Positions 1-10,262 of a stretch of 64,000 nucleotides of DNA are shown here, piece by piece (position 1 is the stretch's first letter; each line of letters opens with the position of its first letter). The position numbers and the translations under genes were made by a program. The notes under the pieces were generated by a model. It saw only the letters and a program-made list of their open reading frames with translations. It had not been told where the DNA came from and did not search any database. Where the stretch lies: contig CM066043.1 of assembly GCA_033557465.1 (NCBI GenBank), forward strand, positions 108,862,278-108,926,277, in the 5' to 3' direction. This DNA comes from Ichthyophis bannanicus. Taxonomy: Eukaryota > Chordata > Amphibia > Gymnophiona > Ichthyophiidae.

Positions 1-1311
1 GAAGGCATTGGCACACTGTTTCAACGGCGGCCGTCTTCTCTATGTCTTTCCACCGGGGGCACTCATAGGTTGAGTGGTTCTGCGTATCGGCTTCGGGGAA
101 ACGTGTGGTTGGGGGCCTCGGGCTGGCCAAGGCGCCCTTGGTATGCCTGCCTCATACGGTTGCTCGACGGGAATCCATGGAGGTTTCCGACATTGGAGAT
201 TCTGTTGCTACGGGGTTCCCTTCGAATGCCTCAGGTGCATCGGTTTTTGCTTACGGGGTGGCCATTGAAAGGGCAAGCTTAAGGAAAAAGAGTTGCTAGA
301 CAGCAGTCTTTGCCACCTTGCCACAAAAAAAAAAAAATGTCTACGTCCCTTGCATATGTGCGTATATGGCACATCTTTGAGGATGGGTGCTCGCGGAGGC
401 ACGCTCGCGCGAAAACAGTGTCAGTTCCCTTGGTATTAAGTTTTCTGCAGGACGGGTTTGGTAAAGGCAGGTCCTGGAAAGTTCAATTAGCAGCTCTGTC
501 TTGCTATAGGGGCAAAGGACAGGGAGTAGCTCTCATGCACATGTCAATGTGGTATGCTTTCTCAGGCGGTTACCAGACTGTAGCCCTGTCGTAGGATATT
601 AATTCCACCGGGGAAGCTCAAGTTGGTTTTAGGAGCATTAGCTAGCGTGCCATTGGGGCCCTTGCAACAGGCATAGGTTAAGGGTTTTGCCTTGAAGACG
701 GTATGTTTGATGGTCATCTGTTCGGCGAGGTGATTTTCGGAGTTGCAGGCATTGACCTGTCAGGAATCGTTTTGTCTGTTTCCAGACAGAAGGGGGCCTG
801 GCGGCTGGTTCCGTCGTTGTTGACAAAGGTGGTTTCTACGTTCACCTAACTAAAATGGTCTCTCTTCCAGCGCTAGGTGCGGCGGAGGGGAGCGTATTGA
901 ACCATAGCTTGCGCTGTTTGGATATCCAGAGAGCGCTGCGGCAGTGTTTTAAAGGTTTCAGAAACTTTCGCAAGGCGGATTGTCTCTCTCCGGGGTGTTC
1001 GGAGGGCCCCGCAAAGGTAAGCGGCGGCGAAGGAGGAGTCCATTTCTGGATGGATTGGAGCGGCCAGTGCGTCGGCTTATCTTCTACGGGACCGTACAGT
1101 CCCAGGGAGCTTACGAGCTCACTCTACTAGAGTGCAAGCGTCTTCTTGGATGGAGCACAGTTTGGTTCCGCCAGTGGACATCTGTAGGGAGGCCTCTTGG
1201 TTGTCTCTCCATACTTTCAGTAAGCACTACTGCCTAGATGTTCTGGCGGCTAAGGATGCCGTTTTCAGGGAGGCGGTGTTGAGATCTGGCTCGAAAGGTC
1301 CCTCCCAATGA
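1..1311 (+). pseudogene. DIRS methyltransferase-like end and tyrosine recombinase, broken
   Basis: Bases 70-282 encode a clear match to the methyltransferase-like tail of DIRS Pol (WPRRPWYA, then LLDG.PWR and TGWPLKGQ), the same order as in copy 2 at 16195-16350. The recombinase follows in shifting frames. Near 930 comes the block preceding the catalytic HxxR region, and at 1105-1311 the end of the recombinase with the recognisable TFSKHYCLDVL segment carrying the catalytic tyrosine. Several frameshifts, for example around 300-330 (a run of A) and 1010-1130, prevent any full-length product. In the family the enzyme joins circular element DNA to the target through a phosphotyrosine; this copy cannot. 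Confidence 0.75.
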
Positions 1312-1330
1312 TTACTGCTCTGATACATCC

Positions 1331-1433
1331 CAGAGGTTGAGGACTAAACTGGAGGAACGATAAGGAAATAGTAATTACACTTACCTGGTTATTGTGGTTC
1401 CTTGAGTGATTCCAGTTTAGTCCTCATTCCCGC
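1331..1433 (+). repeat. DIRS alpha internal complementary region
   Basis: Downstream of the recombinase, two oppositely oriented copies of the GAGGACTAAACTGGAG motif are separated by about 60 bases (GGAACGATAAGG...GGTTCCTTGAGTGATTCC). Each arm is complementary to the outer end of one terminal repeat, which is the hallmark internal complementary region that templates end completion and circle formation in DIRS elements. The equivalent in copy 2 is 17411-17522. Confidence 0.75.
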
Positions 1434-1744
1434 CCGGGGATGGGGTCTTAGCAGTGTTTTTTCTGTTGGGGGAAGTGCAAGGTTAAAAGTGGTTATAGGC
1501 CTTCACTGGTGTTCAGTCCGTTTTGATGCTTCCGTTTGTTTTGCGCTATATTGTTATATTATGATATTGTTATATGTATTGCTATATTGTTCTGGATTGT
1601 TTAGGGCTAGGCGTTCGACGGAAAGGAGAGCATGCAGGAAGCAGTCCCTTTCCTTCTGGAAGGGGAGTAGTAGGTAGATAGGTTATATGTTCTGCGTGCC
1701 CTTGAATATAATGTTAAGTTAAAAAAAATACAGATTTTTTGCTC

Positions 1745-1937
1745 CTTTGAGTCTGCTTTGTCAATAGTTCACTGGGGGCTGATGGGAGAGACCAGCAGGC
1801 TATATCCAGTGATGTCATGAGTTTTTGACATGCCCAGTCTCCAAGCTGCAGGAGGCAGTTCACTACCCAGAGGTTGAGGACTAAACTGGAGTCACTCAAG
1901 GAACCACAATTACCAGGTAAGTGTAATTCCTATTGGG
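1745..1937 (+). repeat. DIRS alpha copy 1 right terminal repeat
   Basis: Nearly the same sequence as 17805-17992 in copy 2, and the reverse complement of the left terminal repeat at 11596-11740. It ends with GGAACCACAATTACCAGGTAAGTGTAATTCC and then leaves the alpha family. Confidence 0.8.
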
Positions 1938-3039
1938 GGGAGGGTGACTTCCTCACTGGAACGCAGTACTGAAAGGGGTCCCCTAAGTTACCCTTAAAAC
2001 TAGTGCTCTTTTGGGTATGCCGTACAGAGGAGGGACATTGGTTTGACTCCTTTTTCCTTATCTAAGTCTATCTTGTCTGGGCTTTGTTTTTGGGGGCTAT
2101 CCGACCTCATCTACTGGGCAGTGCATCAGTTAGGTTTAGGCTGCTTGGGATGTCCATTGGTGTGGCAAGTCCCTCCCCCCCCCCCGTTCCTGCCTCATAG
2201 TGCTGAGTATGTGCGTTAGCTGCACTATGCAAGTTTAGTTTGCACCTTGCTGTGCTAAGCATGTTAACTATGCGTCTTACTGCTGTAGCATCTATAGTGC
2301 ACAGTGGTAGTGCCCACACGGCCGGAGTGTATGTTGCAGCATGCCTTTAATGTGTCCTGAATCTGTGAAGCTGGACTATTGGTGACACACAAGGAATGCA
2401 TTATTGACATGAATGCAAGCCTTTTTCGAAGAAACGCTGCCTGGTGTGCAGAAAGAGGGAAATTACGCTATTGAGTTCTAGTTTATATGATTCCTGCATG
2501 AAGTTTCTGATGCGCTCTTGGAAGGCCCATTCTTGCAACAGGGGGACACGGGTGCAATGGCCTTGTTGTCTTTGCTACAGGAAGCAGCGGACACGGTGGA
2601 GAAGGATGATTTCCAAGAAGCTCTCTCTCTGCTGGCTCCTCCTTTTCGCTTAGGAGCTCAATGGCATATCTGCCCCCACTGGTGGTGGGGTGCATTCTGA
2701 CAAGGGAGCTCCTTGTTCCTGGGTTGTCTTCTCTGGAATTCCTTTCATCTCTTCAGCAAGCTTGGATCTTCTGGCAAGGCAATTCAGTCACGGGGTCCTC
2801 TTGTTCTCTCGCCTCAGTTAGAAGAGGGTCTGGTGACATAGGATAGTGGAGCCTGGCCCAGGCTCTGCCGCTTAAGGGATCTTGGCAAAAATTAGATTCC
2901 GGAAGCCCAGAGGGCAGCTCGGACATTAGTTTGAGGGCAACCTGACTTCACCTTAAGAGCATTGGAATGATTCCTATATTCTGACAGTTCAGGAAATAGG
3001 AGCTGATGCCTTTAGTTGCTGAGGGGTCTTCTGCTCAGC
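1938..3039. other. Non-coding stretch, probably DIRS beta 5' region
   Basis: No convincing protein homology. It has a C run at 2168-2181 and a short open frame (2518-2700, LLSLLQEAADTVEKDDFQEA) that could be part of a decayed ORF1 N-terminus. By position it should be the 5' UTR or first part of DIRS beta ORF1, but I cannot align it base by base with alpha. Confidence 0.35.
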
Positions 3040-3390
3040 AGCTGACTGACTGTTTGGTGGCAGAACAGATGCAAACGGACCGCCCCCCCCCCCCCCCCAG
3101 TTCTTCATGACGTGCAGAGGTTTACTAGGGCCTTTCCCTTTCTGGAGGCTATCAAGAGCATGATGTGCTCCGAGTGGGACTTGACAGACTCCCCACCGGA
3201 AGGGGTCAGGATTATGAGGATATTCTAACCCTGCGACAGGAGGATTGCACCATATGGTTCAACATGCCTCAGGTGGGCATACATGTCACAGTAGTCATGA
3301 AATGGGCCACCATCCTGGTTAACGAGAGATGTAGCCCTAAGAGACCACTTGGGTCACAAGATGGAAGCTCTCTTGAACAGCCAGACTCTT
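3040..3390 (+). pseudogene. DIRS beta ORF1 (Gag-like), first visible part
   Basis: In shifting frames this encodes FLEAIKSMMCSEWDL (about 3135-3180), then VVMKWATILV (about 3285-3325), ALRDHLGHKMEALLNS (about 3330-3380). These match the order and spacing in alpha ORF1: VHRVVDRMIQDEWDQ, AVSAVIKKKTTIPVE, ALKDAQDRKVDGLLKQ (13650-13900). The product in the family is a structural nucleic-acid-binding protein. The frame is broken and is cut off by the LINE; the next residues of the protein are found at 10263. Confidence 0.6.
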
Positions 3391-4253
3391 CCTTCCTCTG
3401 GCCCAGCCACAGCTCTCCTGAGCTCCCCTGAGCAGGATTGAGCTCGCCGGATTCGGCTCTCTCCAGTGCGTCCCCCTGCCCAATCGGGGCAGCCTCCTCC
3501 GCTTTTAAAAGGAGCGCCATCGGGCACACCCGCGCCGGCAGGCCCGTGCCTGAGGGCCTCGCCAGAGGGCACTTTGTTGTGGCCCTTAGGTGGAGTCCGT
3601 TAGTAAGGACATCACCACACCCTCCGGCGAATCCACGGAACGATCAGGCTCGAGGGAACACATGCTGAAGAGCCAAGAGTTAACTCTGCACAGATTAAGC
3701 ACCCACAATCCAAATGACGGCACAAACCAGTTAAATGAACCATAATATACTCGGCAACGAGCGTAACCCAACGCTGCCTAACAGTCCAAGAGACCCATGT
3801 AAACCTGGCTGAGGCCAAAACTCCGAGGCTAAGGGTCTGCTAGAATAAACATCCTGCTAGAAACGGGCACGTTCGGCTACATTGAACTGCCAGGAGAATC
3901 TACCAGCTAGAATTTAACCCCAAGTAAGGCTAGCCGTATAAACGTTGTACTACTGTTAAGATTTACTTGCTAGAATTTTCCTGTAGAAAGGCTATCTGTA
4001 ATTCGCTTTGCTACTGCTAGTATTTACCTGCTAGATCTTACCTGCAGAAAGGCTATCCTGTAATTCGCTTTGCCCTGCTAGAATTTACCCATGAGAATTT
4101 TACCTGTAGAAAGGCTATCCTCCTTTTACACTGGGCTACTGCTTGAATTACTTGCAGATAGTCTATCAACACGAGATCAACCCCAAGCCAGTCAGAGTAG
4201 CACCCCGAGAGGGATACCTCTGAACTGCCCGGGGCTAAGAAGTAGACACCTAA
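3391..4253 (+). other. LINE 5' UTR
   Basis: GC-rich at 3420-3600, then A/T-richer, with no protein match. From about 3940 it runs into a short tandem array. Position and composition fit an internal LINE promoter/5' UTR, but no promoter element is demonstrable. Confidence 0.5.
3940..4175 (+). repeat. Tandem repeat, roughly 65-70 bp unit, about 3.5 copies
   Basis: Diverged repeats of a unit containing TGCTAGAATTTTACCTG, TAGAAAGGCTATCCTGTAA and TTCGCTTTGC: units start near 3965, 4033 and 4098, with a partial unit before and after. It sits in the LINE 5' UTR and may be promoter-associated iteration, as is common in LINE 5' ends. Confidence 0.65.
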
Positions 4254-5630
4254 ATGGCACCCTTCCTTCCAGTCCTAGCAATCTGCTACCTCCTCATCGG
4301 CCTACTCCATGGCACCCTTGCCCTCACCACTGGCTACAATCCCATACCTGTCCTACAGGGCTCAGGGAGGAGATGGTCGGGTTTTTCCCGCCAACCAGCA
4401 AGGGAAACCAAGCACACTCTACACCCACACCTACTCTGTCTTACTACAACACACAAAAAAATCTCAGCGAAACACCCACAACATCACAACCTGAAATGCG
4501 CCCTCATAAATGCACGCTCGGTCTGCACGAAATGGCCATTCATTTCAGACCTAATAACCAATCATAACCTGGACATCCTACTGGTCACCGAGACATGGCT
4601 GTCCATCTCAGACACGGTCCTCCTCAACCAGCTCACCCACCCCCTCCCAATTTCCCAATCCACACCTGCCACAGAACTGAACGGCGGGGTGGTGGAGCAC
4701 TCGTTCTCACCAAAACGGAGCTCCAATTTCAGCTGATCTCCGCCACCAGCACAACGCACCTCAACTCAGTCACCATAGCCAACAAACACAGCTCTATCAA
4801 CTTAATCTACAGATCTCCGTCTCCCTCCCTGGAAGACCTCTCAACGATAATCGACCTCGCCTGTAATACCAAGAACCCACGCACACCAAGCTGGATAATG
4901 GGCGACTTCAACCTGCCTTCCCTCCAAGACGCCCATGCCAAAGCCTTCCTCGAGGCGCTTAACGAGTTGGGTTAAGTCAACTAATCAACGCTCCCACCCA
5001 CTTAAAAGGTAACAAGCTGGACCTGGTCTTCGCCCCTCGGTCAGCCACAGGCCCAAACCAAGACCTCTGCCTATCCATCACCCCAGTCCCATGGTCTGAC
5101 CACAGTATGATAACATTCCAAATTCCCATGCACCCTGATCACATAAGCGCCTGCTCCTCAGCCGATGCCTCCACAACACGATTCCGGCCCTTCGACAAGG
5201 AAGAGATACTCAACAAAGCCCTACCACTTCTTGACCTCGCAGCACCGAGGAAATGATCTCGTCCTGGAACAATAGCCTGGACTCCATCGCTCACCTACCG
5301 GCTCCAAATAAGACTACAAGGAGAAGAAAGACAGCTCTCTGGTACTCCCCTGAGCTACGAACATCTCTCCTTCACCTAAGGAAACTTGAAAGATGATGTC
5401 GATCATGCTCCACTGATGACCAGGGAACAAACACCTCTTATCTAAAAAGACACCGTGATGCAGTCACAGAAAAGATGAAGCAATACAACGCAGAACTCCT
5501 GCAGCGCTCCCTAAACAAACCGCATGACCTATTCAACCTAGTGAAGACCCTATCAAAAGAACCTTCCCCTTCTCAACCAAGCATGTCGCATCCACAGGAC
5601 TTTGCGGACTATAAATTTTTTTTCGAGAGC
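4254..5630 (+). pseudogene. LINE ORF2, N-terminal endonuclease part
   Basis: The most upstream in-frame ATG is at 4254. The endonuclease shows ALINARSV (about 4500), TETWL (about 4585), the catalytic GDFNLP (about 4899) and WSDH (about 5092), as in the exonuclease-endonuclease-phosphatase fold of CR1/L2 LINEs, which nicks target DNA to prime reverse transcription. Frameshifts near 4690 and 4975 and a stop at 4973-4975 break the frame. The first 24 residues are strongly hydrophobic (LAICYLLIGLLHGTLAL), like a signal peptide, which is odd for a cytosolic/nuclear LINE protein. The frame ends at FES, where the DNA transposon inserted; it resumes at 8271. Confidence 0.7.
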
Positions 5631-5675
5631 TGTTTTGGTTATTCCACGTAATCTTTGTTTTTTGGTGCGCTGAAT
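5631..5675 (+). repeat. Left inverted repeat of the DNA transposon
   Basis: Pairs with 8190-8235 in inverted orientation. Both contain TGTTT-GATTATT-like starts and end in TTTTGGTGYGCTGAA. Divergence of about 25 percent suggests an old copy or natural imperfection. Confidence 0.55.
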
Positions 5676-5904
5676 CCGAAAATGACCTCCATTTTGTCAT
5701 AGGACATCATGTTTCCTGACAATTTAGGTAACTATGTTAAATAAGGCAATACCTCAAAATAAATGGAAATAGACTTATAAAATTAAAGTTTTATTACAAT
5801 ATTTTCATGAAAATCCTTTTTTGAACTGAAATGAGCTCACCTACACGCACTAAACTCGATTCTTCTTCCTTATGAGGTTCCTCTTGGTGCATTTACGCTT
5901 TTGA

Positions 5905-6060
5905 GTATTTTATTTATTTATTTATCTATTTCTTCTATACCGCCCCTTCCAGAGATCAGGGGCGGTTTACATGGAACAATTTAACAGTTTTGTATACGTT
6001 CGTATAACATTACATTGAACAAGAACTTTTTAACTTTTTTACATATAACAGAACAGCAAA
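5905..6060 (-). repeat. Short LINE 3'-end fragment inside the transposon
   Basis: Read on the minus strand, it gives GTAAACCGCCCCTGATC, GGGGCGGTATAGAAGAAAT and then (AAAT)n, the typical 3' terminus of CR1/L2-like LINEs and SINEs derived from them (GTAAACCGC...GCGGTATAGAAA plus microsatellite). A few dozen more bases up to 6060 may belong to it. Its opposite orientation to the host LINE marks it as a separate insertion. Confidence 0.55.
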
Positions 6061-6063
6061 TTA

Positions 6064-7706
6064 TTAATTATTAGTAGCATCTGGAATGTCTCTCTGAAGA
6101 ATCCAACAGTAGTCTGCCATCATTGTAATGCTCCATTTTCCCTGGTATCTCCTTTCCATCTCTTTAATGTCTTGGTGGAATCGTTCACCTTGTTCCTCAC
6201 TCACAGTTCCCAAATTTTCAGGAAAATAGTCAAGGTGGGACTGGAGGAAATGCACTTTCACACTCATCAGGCAACCTAAAGCTTGAAATGCTTTCAGCAT
6301 TCGTCCGACGATCTTTTTGTAGTGAGGATCTTTGTTATTGCCTAAAATTTTCTGTTCGACTTCTTTAAATGCAATCCGCCCTTCTTTTTGAGGATCCGTC
6401 ATGGTATTGACAAACTCTTGATCAACTATAAGCCTTCTAATGTCTGGTCCGACGAACACACCTTCCTTCAATTTTGCATCCGACAGGCCTGGAAACTTGG
6501 TGACCAAGTATTTGAAGCATTCTCCATCTCTTGGAAGTGATTTTATGAATTGCTTCATCAATCCCAATTTTATGTGGAGAGGTGGTAGAAGAACTTTATG
6601 GGAACTTGGGTACCAAAGTTTCTCAGAGGACATTTTTTTTCACCGACTGTTAGCACCCTCGGCTGCCAACTTTTCTTGGTCCAGTGATTGTGTCGGTCTC
6701 GACTGTCCCATAGACACAGAAAACAAGGATATTTGGTATACCTAGCTTGTTGCCTGAGCAGCATGCACAAGACCTTCAAGTCCCCACACACTTGCCAGCC
6801 ATGGTCTTCATATTTAAGTTTACGAAGAACCAATTCTAGGTTCTCGTAGGTTTCCTTCAAGTGTACGGAATGACCTACAGGTATGGAAGCGTAAAAACCG
6901 TTGTGGAGTAAAACTGCTTTGAGACTTCTTTTTGAAGAATCGATAAAAAGACGCCATTGCTCTGAATCATATTGGATTTTAAATTGACCCATCAGACCTT
7001 CGACATCGATGCAATTAACCAACTTGTCTTCCTGGGCGAAGTAAGGAACAAACTCCTTTTCATGATGTCTGAACCATGAAGATGACACTCCTGGCAACAA
7101 TAAATTCCTGCTTTTCAGCCTTGATCCAAGTAACTCAGTGGCATCTTTGGTAAGATTCAAGTCTCTTACCAAATCATTCATCTCCTCCTGAGAAAACAAT
7201 TTTGGTCTTGTATCATCTTCAAAGTCAGAACTTGATTCTTCGTCTGGTTCAGGTATGACTTCACCTTCATCGGAGCTAGGTATCTCTTCCAAGGTAGCAG
7301 GGGGCTTGGGTACTGGTATATCTGTGCCATGGGGGATGGGACGAATTGCCGAGCAAGATTGGGGTATGAAATGGAATGCTTCCATTTGGAATTAAACCCT
7401 TTCACATCGCATGAACAAAAGTAACAGTCGTCACTATAGTTCTTTTGCTCTCGCCATACCATAGGAATCCCATAACGGGAAGATTTTTTTCTTACCCTTG
7501 AACCAGTTTCGGAGGTCCTCAACACACCGTTTGCACACTTTATGAGGCGCTCAGACTTTATCTTCATCTCCAATTTTTAGTCCAAAGTATGCAAAGTATA
7601 CTTTTTTCACAAAGTCTGTAATATTCTGCTGTTGCTTCAACACTGTATATTCACCACAGATAAAACAGAAACTGTCTGGCGAATTAATACACTTTCGCGG
7701 AGCCAT
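6064..7706 (-). pseudogene. Putative transposase-like protein with ZAD-like zinc finger
   Basis: The likely ATG is at 7706 (MAPRKC), giving about 547 codons. Order: a ZAD-like zinc finger (CFIC...CKRCVEDLRNW), a second Cys pair (DDCYFCSCDV), a Pro/acidic linker, then a conserved core. The core has LFIDSSKRSLKAVLLHNG, GDLKVL, a Cys pair in CFLCLWDSRD, LPPLHIKLGLMKQF, and the C-terminal EEQGERFHQDIK and MADYCWILQRD. The spaced acidic residues could be an RNase-H-fold DDE centre, but this is inference. I have seen this architecture as unnamed proteins in many animals and do not know its function. One stop (V*APHK, about 7550) and frameshifts near 7480, 7350 and 6630 disable it. Confidence 0.6.
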
Positions 7707-8189
7707 AACATAATGGTTGAAGAATGACGAGCCAACACGAATTGCGATGAAAGTGTGAACAGCCTAGAACCAAGAACCTGATGATGATTCGTGCACAAGT
7801 GTGGCATGCAGGAGAGAGCAGCTCCTGTGTCTGTACACAAGACGTCACAGTGCTGGCCATGCCCCCCTGCACTGACCGGAGCTGCTGCTATCTGCCCTGT
7901 GTCTCCCTCCCACTGGATTCTTCAGGAAAGATTAACCCCTTCTGCCATTAGAAGCACGGACTTAAAACTTGCTTAGCTTATGTATATATTGCTGACCATC
8001 AGATTTACAGTGCTATATTTTTTTTTACATAACTCGGACAACCCCTTTAAGGCTTTTTTGGCATTTTATATCTTAAATGCACTTATGTGAATTAATTAAT
8101 AGTAATTTGAAAAAAATGGATAAATTTTAAGTCAATTTTGCATGTTGTGGCAAATCATGACGTCTAGGAGTTTTTTCAATATTTTGTTT

Positions 8190-8235
8190 TCAGCACACCA
8201 AAATACATAGAAATTAGATGAAAATAATCAAACAG
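8190..8235 (-). repeat. Right inverted repeat of the DNA transposon
   Basis: Reverse complement reads TGTTTGATTATTTTCATC...TTTTGGTGTGCTGAA and matches 5631-5675. Bases 8236-8270 beyond it have no left-end counterpart unless the left end lost them. Confidence 0.5.
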
Positions 8236-8270
8236 CTTTTTAGTCGCAAACCTGTGCTATCTACAGTCCA

Positions 8271-9978
8271 AAACAATCCAGACCAACAAGACCACGAATC
8301 TCGCCCCTGTGCATGAATCACACCACACAACACCACTGACCACCTTCTCAACCCCATCTAAGAAAGGCATCGAGGACAACATCACCTCCATCAACATCAC
8401 CCAGCTCCTAATGACCCCTGCCCTGCATTCTGGATAAAGTCACTGCGCAGGGAACTGAGCCCATTCCTGTCCAAACTCATGGACCTATCATTCTCTACGG
8501 GGACATTCCCACAAAGCCTGAAGCAGACGTACATCAGGCCACTCCTAAAAAGCAACAAACTGGACCCTCAGAAGGTAGATTCATACAGACCAATCTCAAG
8601 TATCCCTCTACTAGCCAAAGTAACGGAAAAGGTCATCCAGCGCCAAATACAGCACCACATTGAGACCATCGCTCCTCTCGACCCTTGCCAGCATGGGTTC
8701 AGGGAATTGCATGGCGTAGACTCTCCTGACCACCCTCTTCAGCACCTTAAACACCGGACTGGACAACATCAGACAAGGATTTGCCCTAATTTTCATGGAT
8801 ATTGCCATGGCATTCGACTCCATCAACCATGAACTACTCTTGGTGCACCTCAAGGAGAAGGGAATTCACGGCGCTGCCCTAAGCTGGTGCAAATCATACA
8901 TGACAGACAGATGGCAACATGTATGAACCGGCTCCACGACCTCTGATCCGTTCCAACAAAAACAAGGCGTACCACAGGGTTCCTCACTCTCTGCCCTGCT
9001 TTTCAATATATACATGCAGCTCATCTGCCCACTCATCTGCTCCTTCAACATCGCCTGCCTGGTTTATGCTGATGACGTATTGCTTTACATGCCGTTCTCA
9101 ACTGACCAGCCAGACTTCTCACCACTAACAACCTGTTTTGATGCTGTCACTGACTGGCTCCACACCCAAAACCTCAGAATAAACTTTAATAAAACGGAGG
9201 CCCTGTTCATTACCAGGAACCAAGCATTTACCCCTCCTGCCTCACTAAAAGTAAGGAGTGCCGAGCTTCTCAGCAAGCTCACGGTCTGCTATCTAGGGGT
9301 CACTCTAGACCAACAACTAGGCATGAAAGCCCATATAAACAATACTGTCAAGGCAGTCTACCACAAAATATGGACAATCCGGCATCTTTGACCACCTCCT
9401 CGAGCCAGATGACTTCTGGACAATCTACCAAGCACTTACAATCCCCCACTTTGACTATGCCGACTCAGTCCTACATGGACTCCCGAAGAACTCGCTGAAC
9501 CCACTTCAGCTTGCAATGAATGCAGCCTCCAGAATACTACATGGAACTTCCAGGAGTGAGCACATAACCCCAGTCCTGAAACACCTCTACTGGCTGCCGG
9601 TCCACTGTAGACTCATTCAAAATACTATTGATGACCTTCAAAGCCATCAACAACGGCTCCGCCACCTCCCTTACGGATCTTCTTCGACCCACTCCCCCCA
9701 ACAGAGCCAGAAGGTCTTTCGCTGTCAACACGCTGATAATTCCAAACACAATCACGAAATGCTCTCAAGCAACAAGGAACAGAGCCTTTGTGTTCTATGC
9801 ACCCCCATGTTGGAACGCCCTCCCACCCACCATCCGGTTCATCACTAATCTCGCCCAATTTAGGAAGGCACTGAAGCACTATCTCTTCCTGCAGCACTAC
9901 TCCCAAACTAGTGAAAAATCTCAACCAGTGATGCTCAACCACCAAGACAACTCCCCAAGCACATCCATACTAAATTAA
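8271..9978 (+). pseudogene. LINE ORF2, reverse transcriptase and C-terminal part
   Basis: Continues the endonuclease frame after the DNA transposon (IQTNKTTN). The reverse transcriptase shows SYRPISSIPLLAKVTEK (about 8580), FMDIAMAFDSINHELL (about 8790), GVPQGSSLSALLFN (about 8968) and the catalytic LVYADDVLLY (about 9058). The C-terminus has ASRILHGTS, HLYWLPV, RSFAVNTL, WNALPP and FRKALKHYLF, typical of CR1/L2 elements. It carries frameshifts near 8700, 8760, 8925, 9390, 9620 and 9850 and some stops. The enzyme normally copies its own RNA onto nicked target DNA; this copy is dead. Confidence 0.75.
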
Positions 9979-10262
9979 TACTGCTCCACCCTACAACACA
10001 ACAGTACACCATGTATATTGAATGTGTATATAGTTATCTAAGCTTGTATATAGGCCCCAAGCTGTTTCGGTCAAACATTGCATATCTGCAACCGTTTACT
10101 GTCCAGATTGCCCAGTCTGTACATAGTTACCCCTAGTTAGGCCCAAGTTCATTACCTATTCTTTGTAAGTACAGTACAGATTCTACATGCACTGTACAAA
10201 TTTGAGTTAACTGTAAACTGCACTGTTTTTAAAGAGCGAGGTATCTAAAAGATATTAATAAA
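9979..10262 (+). other. LINE 3' UTR and tail
   Basis: Begins after the stop of ORF2, contains TGTAAACTGCACTG...AAGAGCGAGGTAT near 10210-10245 and ends in ATTAATAAATAAG. This is the usual CR1/L2 3' terminus, after which DIRS beta protein sequence resumes. Confidence 0.7.

Larger units (their letters stand above)
1..1937 (+). mobile_element. DIRS-type retrotransposon, family alpha, copy 1 (3' part)
   Basis: This is the 3' third of a tyrosine-recombinase (DIRS) retrotransposon whose 5' part lies before the window. It aligns block by block with copy 2 (16068-17992): end of the methyltransferase-like domain, tyrosine recombinase, internal complementary region (1331-1433) and right terminal repeat (1745-1937). 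The coding part carries many frameshifts and stops. No target duplication is expected, because DIRS elements integrate through a recombinase and circular intermediate. The sequence after 1937 does not resemble what follows copy 2, which puts the boundary here. Confidence 0.85.
5631..8270 (-). mobile_element. DNA transposon of unassigned superfamily
   Basis: A 2.6-kb insertion between two consecutive segments of the LINE reading frame. It has imperfect inverted ends: 5631-5675 (TGTTTTGGTTATTCC...TTTGGTGCGCTGAA) matches the reverse complement of 8190-8235 at roughly three quarters of positions. The right side has about 35 further bases before the LINE resumes, so one end may be truncated. A single decayed minus-strand gene occupies 6064-7706. 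A short LINE tail sits near the left end. I cannot name the superfamily or define the target duplication. Confidence 0.6.
3391..10262 (+). mobile_element. CR1/L2-superfamily LINE, near full length, interrupted
   Basis: A non-LTR retrotransposon with a GC-rich 5' UTR, an ORF2 with an apurinic-type endonuclease (4490-5150) and reverse transcriptase (8400-9400), the C-terminal LYWLPV / WNALPP domain (9516-9930), and a 3' UTR ending in a short A/T-rich tail (AATAAATAAG). It lies within DIRS beta ORF1, whose protein homology is continuous across it. A DNA transposon (5631-8270) separates FADY...FES from KIQT in ORF2. I see no separate ORF1 protein. The left boundary is placed where DIRS homology stops and may be off by tens of bases. 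Confidence 0.75.

Noticed and set aside
5601..5616. TTTGCGGACTA as the left end of the DNA transposon, because TTTGCGACTA occurs near the right end (8241-8250)
   Set aside because: Bases 5598-5630 translate as LINE ORF2 (DFADY..FES), which continues at 8271 (KIQT), so the match is probably coincidental.
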